This document shows, piece by piece, positions 11,511-22,499 of a stretch of 64,000 bases of DNA. This DNA is from Sitta carolinensis (taxonomy: Eukaryota; Chordata; Aves; Passeriformes; Sittidae). Position numbers and translations under genes: made by a program. Below the pieces are notes generated by a model. That model had not been told where the DNA came from. It saw only the letters and a program-made list of their open reading frames with translations, and did not search any database. The stretch spans positions 30,732,690 to 30,796,689 of the forward strand of contig CM063289.1 of assembly GCA_032173965.1 (NCBI GenBank), in the 5' to 3' direction. Positions within the stretch are counted from its first letter, which is position 1, and each line of letters starts with the position of its first letter.

Positions 11511-12747
11511 CGCTGGTTCTGGGCAGCACCTGCTGTGGTGGGCTGTGTTTTGCTTTTGCTTTTCTGCCTCAGCCTGTGGGAAGAATTCTTTTCCAAAATA
11601 TTTGAAATCTTTTGGAATATTAAAGCACTTGTCAGAACTCCCAGGTTTTACCAGAGGCGTGAGCATTAAATTCAGGTAAAGTGCCTTTGATGACAGAAAT
11701 AATGAACACAATAAAGTGATTATCAAATTAGAGCAGCCTTAATTCCTGCCATTCATTTGAGATCTCCCCCAGTATCTCTCTGATTTGTCACTTACAGAAG
11801 ATTTTGGGTGGGGAGAGGATTGGAAACTGAGGAAGTTTTGGGATGGGGCAAAGGCTGGGTTGTTTTTTCCAGGACTGGTGTCTTGGTTTAAGGTAAATTT
11901 GGGAAGGAACCAGCTGTTCTGGAGAGGATCCAGGAAGGGGCAGGGATGCTGAATGGGAAGGGAAGGGCCTGGCAGCAATCCAGGCAGGAGAATTCCTCTC
12001 CAGCAGCACCAGCTGGGTGAGGAGCGGGGAGAGGAGCTGAGCTGGAGATCAGAGGTCTCAGCAGGATGAACACATCTGGCACACGTGGAGCAGAGCCCCG
12101 TGTGCTCCACTGGGACCCCAGCTGAGCCCCCTGAGCCCCCTGTGCCCCTGTCCTGGGAATCCTCTGCTGCCCAGGGGAGCAGCCCCTGCCAGAGCAGCCC
12201 TGCCTGGAGCTGGATCGGGAGAATTCCAGCAAAAACCCCCTCTGCTCCCTCCCCGCGCTCCTTAACCTTTACTGGAGTGCTAATTCTGCATTCCCACAGA
12301 AGGTCAAAGCCCTCAGCTGCTTTTTTCCCGAGGAGTGAAGTGCCTGCTCTGCAATCTCGTGCAGAGAAATGCCAGGAGTGCTCTCGAGGCGCGTTAGCGC
12401 CGGGAAATTAATTCCTTAAATGCCCCCTCTGCAGTGAGACCCTCTGCTCTCCAGGGTGGGAGGGCACGGATCAGGGGGCTCTCCCACCCCCTGTGCCTCC
12501 AGCCCCCAAACCCGCTCCCAGCCTGGGCAGGGACACTGGGCTGGGCCGGGAGAGATCACGGAGCTCGGGGGAGTTCAGGGTGTGCTGGGAGCCAGAGAAG
12601 GTGAGAGCTCAGCCCTCAGCACCAGCAGTGGCTCTGCTGTCTTTGTTTGGTGCCTTTTTAGGGTCCAGGGAATGGGGTGGGAGCTCAGCCTGGGCTGCAG
12701 CCTCCTCCTCCTGCTGCTCCCTGCCCTCCCCTTCTCCGTGGCTGGGG
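11511..12747. other. Unique sequence, no gene seen
   Basis: AT-rich at 11,580-11,790, GC-rich after that. The stretch 12,330-12,420 mixes CpG words with AATTAATTCC and could be conserved non-coding sequence. No family-recognisable coding sequence was seen. Confidence 0.35.
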
Positions 12748-13392
12748 GCAGAAGGGGACCAAGAGATGGGGACCAAGAAATAGGGATCAGAGATGGGACA
12801 GAATGGGACAGAGATGGACAAGAATAGGATCAAGAGATGGGACAAAATGGCAAGAGATGGGGATCAGAATAGCCAAGAGATGGGGACCAAGAAATAGGGA
12901 CCAAGAGATGGGGACCAAAAATGGGGACCAAGAAATAGGGACCAAGAGATGGGGATCAAGAAATAGGGATCAAGAGATGGAGATCAAGAAATAGGGATCA
13001 AGAGATGGAGATCAAGAAATAGGGATCAAGAAATAGGGATCAAGAGATGGGGATCAAGAAATAGGGACCAAGAAATAGGATCAAGAGATGGGGATCAAGA
13101 AAGGGACCAAGAATGGGATGGAGAGAGAGGCCAAGAGAAGGGCAAGAGAAGGGAAGAAGAGACAGGGACCAAGAGCTGGGGACCAAGGGAAGGGAGAAAA
13201 AGATACAGGGACCAAGAGATGGGAACTGAGAGACAGGAATGAAGAGGACCAAGACAAGGGGGACAAATTAAGGAGAAAAAGACAGGCACCAAGAGATGGG
13301 GACCAAGAGAAGGGGAAAAAGACAGGGACCAAGAGGTGGAAACAGAGACAGGGATAAACACAGGGGCCAAGAGACAGGACCAAGACCCAGAG
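12748..13392 (+). repeat. Purine-rich minisatellite (GGGACCAAGAAATA-type)
   Basis: Array of 13-15 bp words GGGACCAAGAAATA, GGGATCAAGAGATG and related forms. It is regular from 12,880 to 13,090 and more degenerate (AGACAGG, AGAAGGG) to the right. The plus strand is strongly purine-biased, so the minus-strand open frames are poly-L/S/P artefacts. Confidence 0.93.
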
Positions 13393-13875
13393 TCCAAGCT
13401 TCAGGAGCAGCACACAGGCAGGTGTCCTGTCCCATCACACACTTTGTCTTTCTGCCACTCACAACACAAAATACTGGGGTGGAGACGTGCAGCTGTCCTG
13501 CTAAAAGTCATTTCTAAACGGGTCACAGGGATTTAGGATCCATAATTTTTGGCAAACAGACATTAAATCCTCTTTATGCAGAAAACAGTGCAAGCAAGAG
13601 CCGTTGCTCTCCTGTCCCAGCCTCCCAGGCTCTGCTTTTAAATGTTTGTGGGGAGGGATTTGCAGTAATTTACTCCAAAGCTAATTTTTCCCCCCCCCTT
13701 CTGGTAAAGTAAAAAGGTCAAGGATAATGAAAAAAGCAGTGAATTTGAAATGCTGTGGAAGAACAGCTCAGCGCTTTTAGCAGTTCAACAGGGGAGGAAA
13801 AGCAGCTCCTTCAAGGTTTGAAAGCTTTCCCAGCCTAATGAACCGTGCTGCCTCCTGCAGAGCCCCAGTCCCTGC
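13393..13875. other. Unique sequence, no gene seen
   Basis: Non-repetitive sequence with AT-rich patches. A run of C (about 13,691-13,698) follows a T-rich run. Nothing identifiable. Confidence 0.4.
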
Positions 13876-13955
13876 GAGGAGCAGGCTCCTGAGTGGAGTG
13901 GAGCAGCTCCTGAGTGGAGTGGAGCAGCTCCTGAGTGGAGAGGAGCAGCTCCTGC
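13876..13955 (+). repeat. 21-bp tandem repeat, about 4 copies
   Basis: Copies of GAGCAGCTCCTGAGTGGAGTG, the last with AGAGGA replacing GTGGA. Confidence 0.9.
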
Positions 13956-14424
13956 CCGGCCCCACCGGGGGGGACACATCACAGCTGCTGAGCACCTCTC
14001 CAAGGCTGCCCCTCCAAGCCAGGAGAGCCCACCCTCCCGAGAAAAAAAGGCTGTTTTATCCAAAAAAAAGGCTACAAAATAGAGGGAGGGGAGCCTGGCC
14101 CTGCCATCCCAGCCTCAGCCAGCCACTGGGAGAGGAGGCTGCTGCTGCTCCAGCTCGGCTGGAGGGTCGTTCTCACTTGGGGCTCACGTTTAAGCTGCTG
14201 TCAGGGGGGTTATGGGACTCTAATGGGGCTGGCAGGGGGTCGAGCTGATGGTGCTGCACAGACATGGCAGGGTGGCATGTGCCAGTTGGGTTCAGGCTGA
14301 GAAATCCTCAAAGGGAGCACGGATTTCCCTCTCCAGACTGGAATGGAGAGCATCATTGCAGTGAGCTGGGAGGGAGGGGGTGAGGAGCGTCCCAGCCCTT
14401 GGCTGCTGAGGGAGCTGCTGGGGC

Positions 14425-14806
14425 TGGGGCAGCACTGCTGGTGCCCCTCTGCTCAGCACTGCTGGTCCCTCTCTGCTCAGCACTGCTGGTGCCCCTCTGC
14501 TCAGCACTGCTGGTCCCTCTCTGCTCAGCACTGCTGGTCCCTCTCTGCTCAGCACTGCTGGTGTCCCTCTGCTCAGCACTGCTGGTGCCCCTCTGCTCAG
14601 CAGGTCACCTCTGTCCCTTCTGGGGCTGGGGCAGCACTGCTGGTTCCCTCTGCTCAGCAGGGTCACCTCTGTCCCTTTCTGGGGCTGGGGCAGCACTGCT
14701 GGTCCCTCTCTGCTCAGCAGGGTCACCTCTGTCCCCTTCTGGGGCTGGGGCAGCACTGCTGGTCCCTCTCTGCTCAGCAGGGTCACCTCTGTCCCTTTCT
14801 GGAGCA
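14425..14806 (+). repeat. Two-level minisatellite, 27- and about 60-bp units
   Basis: The left half repeats a 27-bp unit with the core CAGCACTGCTGGTGCCCCTC. The right half repeats a longer unit in which GGTCACCTCTGTCCCTTTCT and GGGGCTGGGGCAG are inserted between the same cores. This is a clear case of a short unit being absorbed into a higher-order unit. Confidence 0.93.
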
Positions 14807-16636
14807 CTGCCTGGGAGTGTGGAGCCTCGGGGAGGACTCTGGCAGTGGGGAGAGATGGAGCCAGCACTTGGGACTGATCCCACCCCCAGGCAGAGACCCC
14901 ACAGCCTCTCCCAGCCCGAGGGCAGAGCAGCCAGGGTGGTGGAGATCCCAGATTTTCCTCCTGCTGGCTGATGAGAACACTTCACCCACCCTAAAGTATG
15001 AATGACTGCGAGCTGAGCTTATGAGAGGCGGCAAATATGCTGATCTGTGCATTTTTTAAGGTGAGAATTTTCTAATAAAAAGGAACCTCGGAGCTTCATG
15101 AATTAGGCATCAGGGGAGCAGGCAGTGCTGAAGGTGCCCCAGCGAAGCCCTGGCTCACACACAGCTCCAGAGCAGGATTTGCTGAGAATCCCTTCCCCAG
15201 CAGCCCCAGACCTCTGTGCCACTGCCTTGCCCTGGCTGTTTCCAGGGAGATTATGGACTTTCCTGACTGCAGAGTAAATCCCTGCCCTGCCCTCCGAGCT
15301 CAGGGGAGCAACACAAACGAGGACAGAGCCCACCACAGCATGGCCAGCATCCCTGCCACAGCCCCTCCTGCTCTTGGCCGAACTCAGAGCCAGACCCTCC
15401 CTTCCCTGCCAGCCCGGATTCCTCTGCTCTCAACGCTAAGGCTGAACGGAGAATTTTTAATTCCCGTTTTCCAAATTCCCTCTTTTCGTGTGAACATTTC
15501 CTCCTTTCACAGGATGCTGTGCTGCCAGCTGCAGCCTGGCAGGAGGGGAGGGTGGGTGGTCCCATTCCCAGAGCCCTGCAGGGTTGGGAGACACCCAGAG
15601 CCCCGACCCTGCCCCAGCCCCGAGGGATTTGGGGCTGTGGGGATGTGGCAGGGGATGTGGCTGATTTTGGTGGCACCACAGCACTGCCAACCCTGCCCTG
15701 CCAGTGCTGGAGTGCCAGGCTCAGCTTCATCCTCTCCCTGCTCCTCCTCACACATGGCAGTTCATGCAAGGATTTTAAAAATTATAGAAGATTCTTTTAA
15801 AAGAAATGGTTTCCCCTTCCCCCCCCCCCCCCCCACCTTTTATTTTATTTTTTTTTTCCTCCAAAGAAACAACCCCCTCCATGGCAGCTGTGAAATATGG
15901 ATTATTTACCTCCAGACTGGGCACGAGGCAGATCCAGCCTTGGAAGTAAATGCATATTTAGTCTTTAAGGCATTTTTATCCATGTAAATACATATTTTGG
16001 TATACACATTCTTCATAACACAGTTCTGTGGACTCCGTGGAGGTTTTGGTAGCAGAACATTTGCCATTGTCTATTTCGAACACATTTGCTCAGAAAATGT
16101 GCAAAAAAAGCAGCTGTCACTGGGATGGGCTTAACACTCCTGGATCTTAAAAACAGCATCGGCTCTAAAAAAAAACCCTATTGAAAAGTTTAAAAAAAGC
16201 TGTCTGGCTCTGAAGGATCCTGCCAAGCTACAAACCCTGGAGAAACTGCATTTGTCCCCGAGCTGTGAGACACCCCTGGCTCAGCTCAGTGCCAGCTCCA
16301 GGGCGAGTGGCAGCAGTGTCACCACTCCAGGAGGGGACTCCAGCCCAGCCTGGGGGGCTCCAGCCTTGGTGAATAAATAAATAAACCCTTTTATTTTCAT
16401 GTGGGGAATGAGCAGAGGGCCTGGCACACACGAGCAGGGCGGGTCAGAGCTCTGGGGAAGCACAGAACAATCCCAAAGCGCAGGGCAGGGCTGGCACAGG
16501 GGGTCCCTGCCACCCCACAGCCTCTGCCCTTGGCTGTGGTCCCTCTGCCCCTCCTTGGGGGGCACAGCTCCCAGCCTGGCCCCCCTGAACCAGGTGATCA
16601 TCTGACCCACCCTGCTGCAGCTCCAGTCCTGCCCAA
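14807..16636. other. Unique sequence downstream of NEGR1, with poly(C) run
   Basis: Mixed composition. AT-rich, UTR-like segments lie at 15,000-15,110 and 15,880-16,250. A run of 16 C occupies 15,819-15,834, followed by a T-rich run with minus-strand AATAAA words at about 15,840-15,852. These could be distal parts or the end of a long NEGR1 3' UTR, but continuity cannot be shown. Confidence 0.35.
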
Positions 16637-16695
16637 GCCCCAAACCCCAAACCCCAAACCCCAAACCCCGAACCCCAAACCCCCAAACCCCAAAC
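16637..16695 (-). repeat. Short CCCCAAA array
   Basis: About eight copies of CCCCAAA with one CCCCGAA and one CCCCCAAA. This is the complement of the 2.2-kb GGGGTTT array at 785-3030, in opposite orientation, so here the G-rich strand is the minus strand. Confidence 0.93.
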
Positions 16696-16964
16696 TGGGG
16701 CTGCAGAGCCCCTCGCTGTCCCTGCCCCTCTCAGACCCCAGCACAGCCGAGCTCCCAGCACCCTCCTGCCTCACAGGAGCCCCCCTGGCACCCAGAGCCG
16801 GCTCCCAGCCCTGCTGCCCCTGTGGGTTTGGGATTTTCCCCCTGGCCTCGGCGAGAAGCACGTCCCCCCCAAGTGAAAATCGAAGGTGGGACAGCACAGC
16901 TCGTCCGTGCCTCCCAGTGGCTCTCCCTGGTGCCAATGCAAACATTCAACACTTCACTGTATGT

Positions 16965-17455
16965 TCTTTTTTCTTCCATATTTAATAAAGCTGCTGTTGG
17001 TTCTATCCTGTTGCTGGAAAGATCGGGTTCCAAATCCCAGGAATCACTGGAATGCAGGATTCGATCCAGCCACAGCATAGAACCCTCTCCCAGTTTTACA
17101 CATGTGGGGTGGGTTATCCATATCCTTATTTTTTCCTCCGTAAAACTGTACTGACACAAGACTTCCTGCAGCACCACTGTTTCTAGTGAATGGATTCTAA
17201 AATAGAGCACTTTAAAGCTGCAATACAAGAGGGATATCAGGACTGAGAAACTCCTTTGAGTTGAGTTTGGTACCCTTTCCTTGCAGAACGGGTTTGTTCA
17301 TGTTATTCCAGGTTTTAAAAAAACGCCACATTTCCGAAAACAGCAACTGCTTGGCACACGGCTGGAAACAATAAAAGAAATAATACAGGCTGTCACTGAA
17401 CACATGCAAAGTGACCCAGGACGTTTTATTGCCATCTTTTGGAGTGAACACCTCT
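16965..17455 (-). other. AT-rich unique island, possible distal NEGR1 3' UTR
   Basis: Unique AT-rich sequence with a minus-strand AATAAA (about 17,425-17,430) and T-rich, GT-containing surroundings. It lies 2.4 kb downstream of the NEGR1 stop codon. Mammalian NEGR1 transcripts have UTRs of several kilobases, so it could be transcribed, but this is inference. Confidence 0.3.
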
Positions 17456-17699
17456 GTCTGTGCCCCTCCTCAGCAGGGACAGCAGAGGCACAGCTCAGAA
17501 AACTGTGCCTGGCACAGCTCAGAAAACTCAGAGTCCTCCTTGCTGAAAAAAAAAAAAAAAAATGGGATCTTGGGACTGCTGAGTGTTCCCAGTGCTCATC
17601 TGGTGCTGCCTGCTGCCAAAACCTGCTGTGAGGAGTGGGAAATCTCTGTCACCTGCTGGAGCTCAAAGCTGGCAATGATCACAGTGAAAGAGGGGCTGT

Positions 17700-17900
17700 C
17701 CCACCACGGGCAGGCTGGATGGGGCTGGAGCAGCCTGGGAGAGTGGAGATGGCCCTGTCCTTGTCCCTGTCCCTGTCCTGTCCCTGTCCTATCCCTGTCC
17801 CTGTCCCTGTCCCTGGCAGGGGTGGGCTTGGGGAGGGCTCTGAGGTCCCAACCCAACCCATCCCAGCCTGGGATTCTGTGGGAATTCTGTGATAACCATT
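17700..17900 (+). mobile_element. CR1 3'-end fragment with internal CCCTGT expansion
   Basis: CR1 landmarks GGAGCAGCCTGGGAG and CTGAGGTCCCAACCCAACCC, then GGGATTCTGTGGGAATTCTG, flank an inserted hexamer repeat at 17,757-17,815. The repeat sits at the CR1 position that normally reads TGTCCCTGCC. Confidence 0.75.
17757..17815 (+). repeat. (CCCTGT)n inside a CR1
   Basis: About ten hexamers, mostly TCCCTG with single-base shortened units (TCCTG, TATCCCTG). It probably arose by slippage from the CR1 motif GTCCCTGCC. Confidence 0.9.
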
Positions 17901-18069
17901 TTGCTGTTCCTGCTGTCCATGGTTGTTGGTGAGCAAATCAGGAGCTCCTGGGGCCACCAAGGGCTCTGGGGCTCCAGGGCTGCTAGCCAGGGCCACCCTG
18001 GGGAGGTTACACAGGGGACACTTCTGTCAGGTGTAAACTGAGCAGCACCTCACTCCAGCACTGGCCAGG

Positions 18070-18583
18070 GTTTAAGGGGTTAAATACAATCACACAGCAT
18101 TTCTGAGCTTGGGCTTTAAAGGGTGAAGTACAATCACACAGCATTTCTGAGCTTGGAGCAGTGTTTAAAGGGTAAAATCTCCTCACACAGCATTTCTGAG
18201 CTTGGAGCAGGGTTATAGGGGTAAAATCCCCTCACACAGCATTTCTGAGCTTGGGCTTTAAAGGGTAAAATCCCCTCACACAGCATTTCTGAGCTTGGAG
18301 CAGGGTTTTAGGGGTAAAATCCCCTCACACAGCATTTCTGAGCTTGGAGCAGGGTTTTAGGGGTAAAATCCCCTCACACAGCATTTCTGAGCTTGGGCCA
18401 GGGTTTTAGGGGTAAAATCCCCTCACACAGCATTTCTGAGCTTGGAGCAGGTTAGGGTAACCTACGCTTTGAGTGGAGAGGTTAGGGTAAAATCCCCTCA
18501 CACAGCATTTCTGAGCTTGGAGCAGGGTTTTAGGGGTAAAATCCCCTCACACAGCATTTCTGAGCTTGGAGCAGGGTTTTAGG
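18070..18583 (+). repeat. 49-bp minisatellite, about 10 copies
   Basis: Each unit contains AAAATCCCCTCACACAGCAT then TTCTGAGCTTGGAGCAGGG and TTTTAGGGGT. Early units have GGGCTTTAAAGG in place of GGAGCAGGGTTTT. One junction (18,448-18,490) carries a foreign segment with two TTAGGG words. The array lies within 1.3-1.8 kb of the NEGR1 stop codon on its 3' side. Confidence 0.94.
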
Positions 18584-19179
18584 GGTGTCTCCCAAGGACA
18601 GCCACGTGCCCTCAGCAGGAGCATCCCTCGCTGCCACAGGGACACGTGGAGGCAGATAGAAAATTCTGCTCGATGCTCCAGGGATTTGCAGGTGTCTCAT
18701 GGTTCAAAGCATCCTTTATCATTGCTAAATCAGCCAAACCAGTACAAAATTGAGTGCAAGAAAAATACCAATTCACCTCGGCTTTGCCACTAGTACAAAA
18801 GGGGCCATCCTGACCTTTACAGCCAGGCGGGAATTTGGCTTCAGGGGAACATTCCGACATTCAGGAGATGCCACGAAACAATTTGAGCTCTGCTTTCTGG
18901 TGGGAAATGTGGGGTTTTTTAGGAGGTCACCCGCTGGCCAGTGGTGGTGGGGGGAGGATCAAAGAGGAGTTGAGCTCCCCTTGAGCTCAACCCTGCCCCT
19001 GGAGCAGCCCCTGCAGTGGCACAGGAGCCTCTCCCGGGAGCCCCGAGCACCTCTGGCCTCACCAGGAGATTTCTGCTGCTCCAAAGGATGCTCCAGCATT
19101 TCCCAAAGCACATTCCAGATTGGTTGGAGAGGAAGAGGAGAGTCGTGTTTCATGAAGGCACAACCATGCTGAATTGGCA
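18584..19179. other. Unique sequence 3' of NEGR1
   Basis: Mixed-composition unique sequence between the 49-bp array and the AT-rich UTR. It may belong to the UTR. No independent gene recognised. Confidence 0.35.
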
Positions 19180-19840
19180 GGAAAGAGGGGAGAGAACAAA
19201 AGCAGTACTGCGCAACGCAGTTATAGTACAAGGCTCATTCTTGAAACCTGAATATCATGCTAGAAGAAAATCTAGATATGTGTAATATTTTGAAGAAGTA
19301 TTTTGAAGGCATTATTATTTTGGATTTTTTTTTTTTTTTTTTTTACTCAAAAAAAGAACAGATGTGTTTTGTGTAAGTTTGGATAGAATGCTAGTTGAGA
19401 AGGGAACTGAATGTTTGTATTGCAGCCTTAAAGAAGCACATTTTTACTGCAATATCCTTGTTTTTTTTTTTTTCTGTAAACTACAGTCTGCGACTCAGCA
19501 GACCATGACTGAATGCTTCTGAAAACTTGTCGATTACAAACATGAAATCACAATTAATATCCTCTAAAAGTCATTTCAGAGTTCTCACGTCTTAAAAAAG
19601 GACAATGTGTACTGCTCCACAAGGTAATGCAGCTAATCAAAAAAAGAAAAAAAAAAAGAAGAAAAAAAAAAAAAGGAGTCGAATTAAAGTATTTACATAA
19701 TGAGCAATTCTACAGAAGGCGATCATCCCCATGTAAGCACTGATTATATCCCACGCTGCTTTTAACAAACTCTACCAGATTGGATCCAGTCATCAGCACT
19801 TCCAGAGAATCCTTAAAAAGCCTTTTATGGGTCTTTACAT
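19180..19840 (-). other. NEGR1: NEGR1 3' UTR, proximal part
   Basis: AT-rich unique sequence directly after the NEGR1 stop codon on the minus strand. It holds two long T runs on the plus strand (19,326-19,344 and 19,461-19,473) and an A-rich block at 19,638-19,675. The first 150 bases after the stop match my recollection of the vertebrate NEGR1 UTR in general character. No AATAAA is visible inside this interval, so the transcript probably continues to lower coordinates. Candidate minus-strand signals lie near 17,425, 16,390 and 15,845. Confidence 0.65.
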
Positions 19841-19965
19841 TTAGTGCAGAAGGATGTTCTTCAGGTAGAATATGCTGCTGAGGGAGGACAGCGTCAACAC
19901 CAGGGACCAGCAGGAGAACAGCACCTCGGCGTGCCCGGTGATGCCGTACTGGGCTGTGCTGGGAG
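19841..19965 (-). CDS. NEGR1: NEGR1 terminal coding exon (GPI-anchor signal)
   Basis: Neuronal growth regulator 1 (IgLON4, Kilon, neurotractin) is a GPI-anchored cell-surface adhesion protein with three Ig domains, acting in neurite outgrowth and synapse formation. Only the last exon is here. A minus-strand acceptor (CCTTGCAG, ending at 19,966) precedes two bases that finish a proline codon (phase 1). The frame then reads PSTAQYGITGHAEVLFSCW, followed by a hydrophobic stretch and the end SIFYLKNILLH, with TAA at 19,841-19,843. As I recall the mammalian protein, it has almost the same tail, with TAQYGITGSADVLFSCWYL and SIFYLKNAILQ. The short linker, a small-residue cleavage region (ITG) and about 20 hydrophobic residues form the GPI signal. 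Differences from the mammalian tail are conservative. The three Ig domains must be encoded beyond the right edge. No frameshift or stop disturbs the exon. Confidence 0.93.
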
Positions 19966-20544
19966 CTGCAAGGCAAGGACACACATCAGCGCCAATTCCC
20001 ACCGCCAGCCCCCCGCACTCCTATTGTCCACGATTTCCTCTCGGCCGCCCGAAGAATTCCTCTGGGAATTCCTCCCGTGCCCGCCCAGGGAAGAGCCCCG
20101 CTCGCTCCAGGGGGAGAAACTGGTTTTGAGGCAAGCACTTGAAAAATGGGAGTGCTTCGCTTTTAACCAGCTGAATGATGGATCCGGTTTTAAGATGAAG
20201 ATCTGCAGTGCAATCAATGAGAGGAGGCTGGATTAAGCTCTCCTGGAAAACAGCTCATTTTCTGCCCAGCTCCTGGAGCCAGGGTTGGACAATTGTGCTC
20301 AGCTGAAGACATGAATACGTATTTTGAGGGAACTGTATTTATTTGTTTGCCACAAAGCCTTTCACAAATTGCTGGGTGAATGCACAGAGAGTGCAAAGAG
20401 GGGAAATTCAGGAAATCGGAGCTGAGGAGCGAGGCAGGAGCTCGTGCCTGGGCTGGGCTGGAGTGTCCAGCTGTGCCTGGGGATGAGCCTGGCAGGATCC
20501 CTGTGCTCCATGGGACAGGGGGAACGGCCTCAGGCTGGATCACT

Positions 20545-20740
20545 GTTGGCTGGGATGGGACAGCGGGCAGGAATTGCTCCCTGGGAGCGTGGGCTGGAAT
20601 TCCCGGAGCACCCTGGATCCCTGGCAGTGCCCCAGGCCAGGCTGGACACTGGAGCACCTGGGACAGAGGGAGGGGTCCCTGCCCGGGCAGGGGGTGGAAT
20701 GGGGTGGGATTTAACCCAACCCATCCCAGGACCCTGAGAA
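20545..20740 (+). mobile_element. CR1 LINE 3'-end fragment
   Basis: CCTGGATCCCTGGCAGTGCC, then GGACAGAGGGAGGGGTCCCT and CCCAACCCATCCCAGGACCC, follow CR1 order. It lies 0.6 kb upstream of the NEGR1 terminal exon, antisense to the gene. Confidence 0.8.
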
Positions 20741-20989
20741 ACCCCTGGGTTTGCTCTTGGAAAGCCCCAGGCAGGAGGGAGCTGTCCCCTCACCCTGCCC
20801 CAAAGCCTGTCTGCTTTCACAGGGTGCAGCCTGCCCAGCCCCAGGTCTGCCCACCCCAAATCCTGGGACACGAGGAGGTTCCCTACGGAGCCCCTTGGTT
20901 TCTGCACAGAACCCTGGAGCTCCATTTTTACTGTCAGACATTTTTTATCTGTGACACAGCCCGAAATCCTCTGCTTCCCCCTCCCCGTG

Positions 20990-22029
20990 CAGAAAGGTTC
21001 AGGCAATAAACCCCAAACAAAACAAGATTAAACTTGGTTTTGAAGCTTAGTTTAGTGACTGATGACTGTGACTAACTGCAGGCCAGGGCTCTTCCTCTCC
21101 TCTCATTAAAAAGGGGCTTTCTGTGCTAAGTCAGGATGGCAAATCAACCTTTAATTTATTACAAGGGCCGGGCCAGGAAGCTGAAGCATAACACAGGTGC
21201 TATTTCATTTTATGGTATGAAAAGAGTTTCCCCAACTCAAAGATAATTTGAACTACGGTGGCTATAAAAGCGAGCGGAAAATTATGTAAATCTGATTTCC
21301 TGCATATGAACCAGCTCTGTCTTTCCCAGGCTTATTAAATCATACCTGGATTGTTTCTGCACAAAGGCAAGAGGGGAGTTAATGGGGGGAAAATGCACTG
21401 ACTTGGGGAGATAATAGAAAAGAGTTACAGTTCCCAAAGCTGCCTAAGCAGGAGAATTGGATGGGAAAGGAACCTGAAGGAGAAGCAAACCTGGAGGAGC
21501 TTAATTATCAATTATGGTGTCACACGAGGCCTGCTGGATGACACACTGCCTAAAATGTTGGGCTAGAGTCTTAAAAATTCTTTAAAATTAATAATCTCTT
21601 GCAGACTTTCTCTTTTTCTCTCTCAGAATTTTGATGAACTTTTCCTGTGGCTCCCTGAATTCTTTGCCGGCCAAGCAAAAGGCTGTTGCTGGATATTAAT
21701 AAAGTTAGATTTGTGCTGATATACAAAACTTTAAAAATAAACACACCTTTAAAATTTAAAGACTCTTAGCATGGTCTGCTCAGTCCTTGATCTGCTCTGA
21801 GTAATTATTTTGGTAAGGACTGAGCAGCCCTTGCTTTCCTGAGCATTTGCTGTGCAAGGCCATGCAAGGTCGCTTTGTTCTTGGACTTGGTAATTTTCCA
21901 AGATTTTGGATGGGTCTCTGTGTCAGACTAAGCCCTCAGTTTAGGGAAAAATAAAAAGGTTTAAACGTTTGAGAGCAGCATAAACCAGCTGCCTTTTTTT
22001 TCCCCCCACTGAAATATTACCATGCCATT

Positions 22030-22033
<4 letters not shown>
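20990..22033. other. AT-rich unique island, possible conserved non-coding DNA
   Basis: One kilobase of repeat-free, AT-rich sequence with TTAAT, TAATTA and TTTAATTTATT words, immediately upstream of a CA repeat. It has no coding frame. It could hold intronic enhancers of NEGR1. Confidence 0.4.

Positions 22034-22068
<35 letters not shown>
22034..22068 (+). repeat. (CA)n microsatellite
   Basis: Seventeen to eighteen uninterrupted CA dinucleotides. Confidence 0.98.
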
Positions 22069-22071
<3 letters not shown>

Positions 22072-22289
22072 CTCCCAGTCTTAATATTTATGCAGGGAGC
22101 TAATGGTGGAGGAATGTGTGATTAGGCTTTAAATAAAAGCTGGAATTATTGGAGTCTGTGATTACACCTGCAGCCACCCTGGGCATCTCCACAGCCCCCA
22201 TCCCCAGCGTGACAGAGCTGATCTCACAGAGGGTCTGGCAGAGCTTTGGGTGTCTGCAGAGGGGCAGAGGAGCCTCAGGGCAGGAGGAA

Positions 22290-22495
22290 ATCAGGAATTT
22301 CCCCATGGGAAGGGCTGCCAGCCCTGGCCCAGCTGCCCAGGGAGGTTTGGATTCCCCATCCCCGGGGGGATTCCAAGGTGGATGCGGCTTGGGACGTGGG
22401 GCAGGGTGGCCCTGGAAGTGCTGGGGCACGGGTGGATGGTCTGGGAGAGCTTTTCCAGCCTAAACAATTCCAGCATTTTATGATCTGGTGCTGCA
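22290..22495 (+). mobile_element. CR1 LINE 3'-end fragment
   Basis: The segment starts within the part that normally reads AGAATTTCCCCA. It continues through CCAGCTGCCCAGGGAGG and ends with CTTTTCCAGCCTAAACAATT and CCAGCATTTTATGAT. Confidence 0.78.
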
Positions 22496-22499
22496 AATT

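Noticed and set aside
17040..17070. tRNA-like B box (GGATTCGATCC)
   Set aside because: No A box at the right distance and no cloverleaf could be drawn.
18448..18490. TTAGGG words as an interstitial telomere
   Set aside because: Only two copies within a 49-bp minisatellite; chance or local origin is enough.
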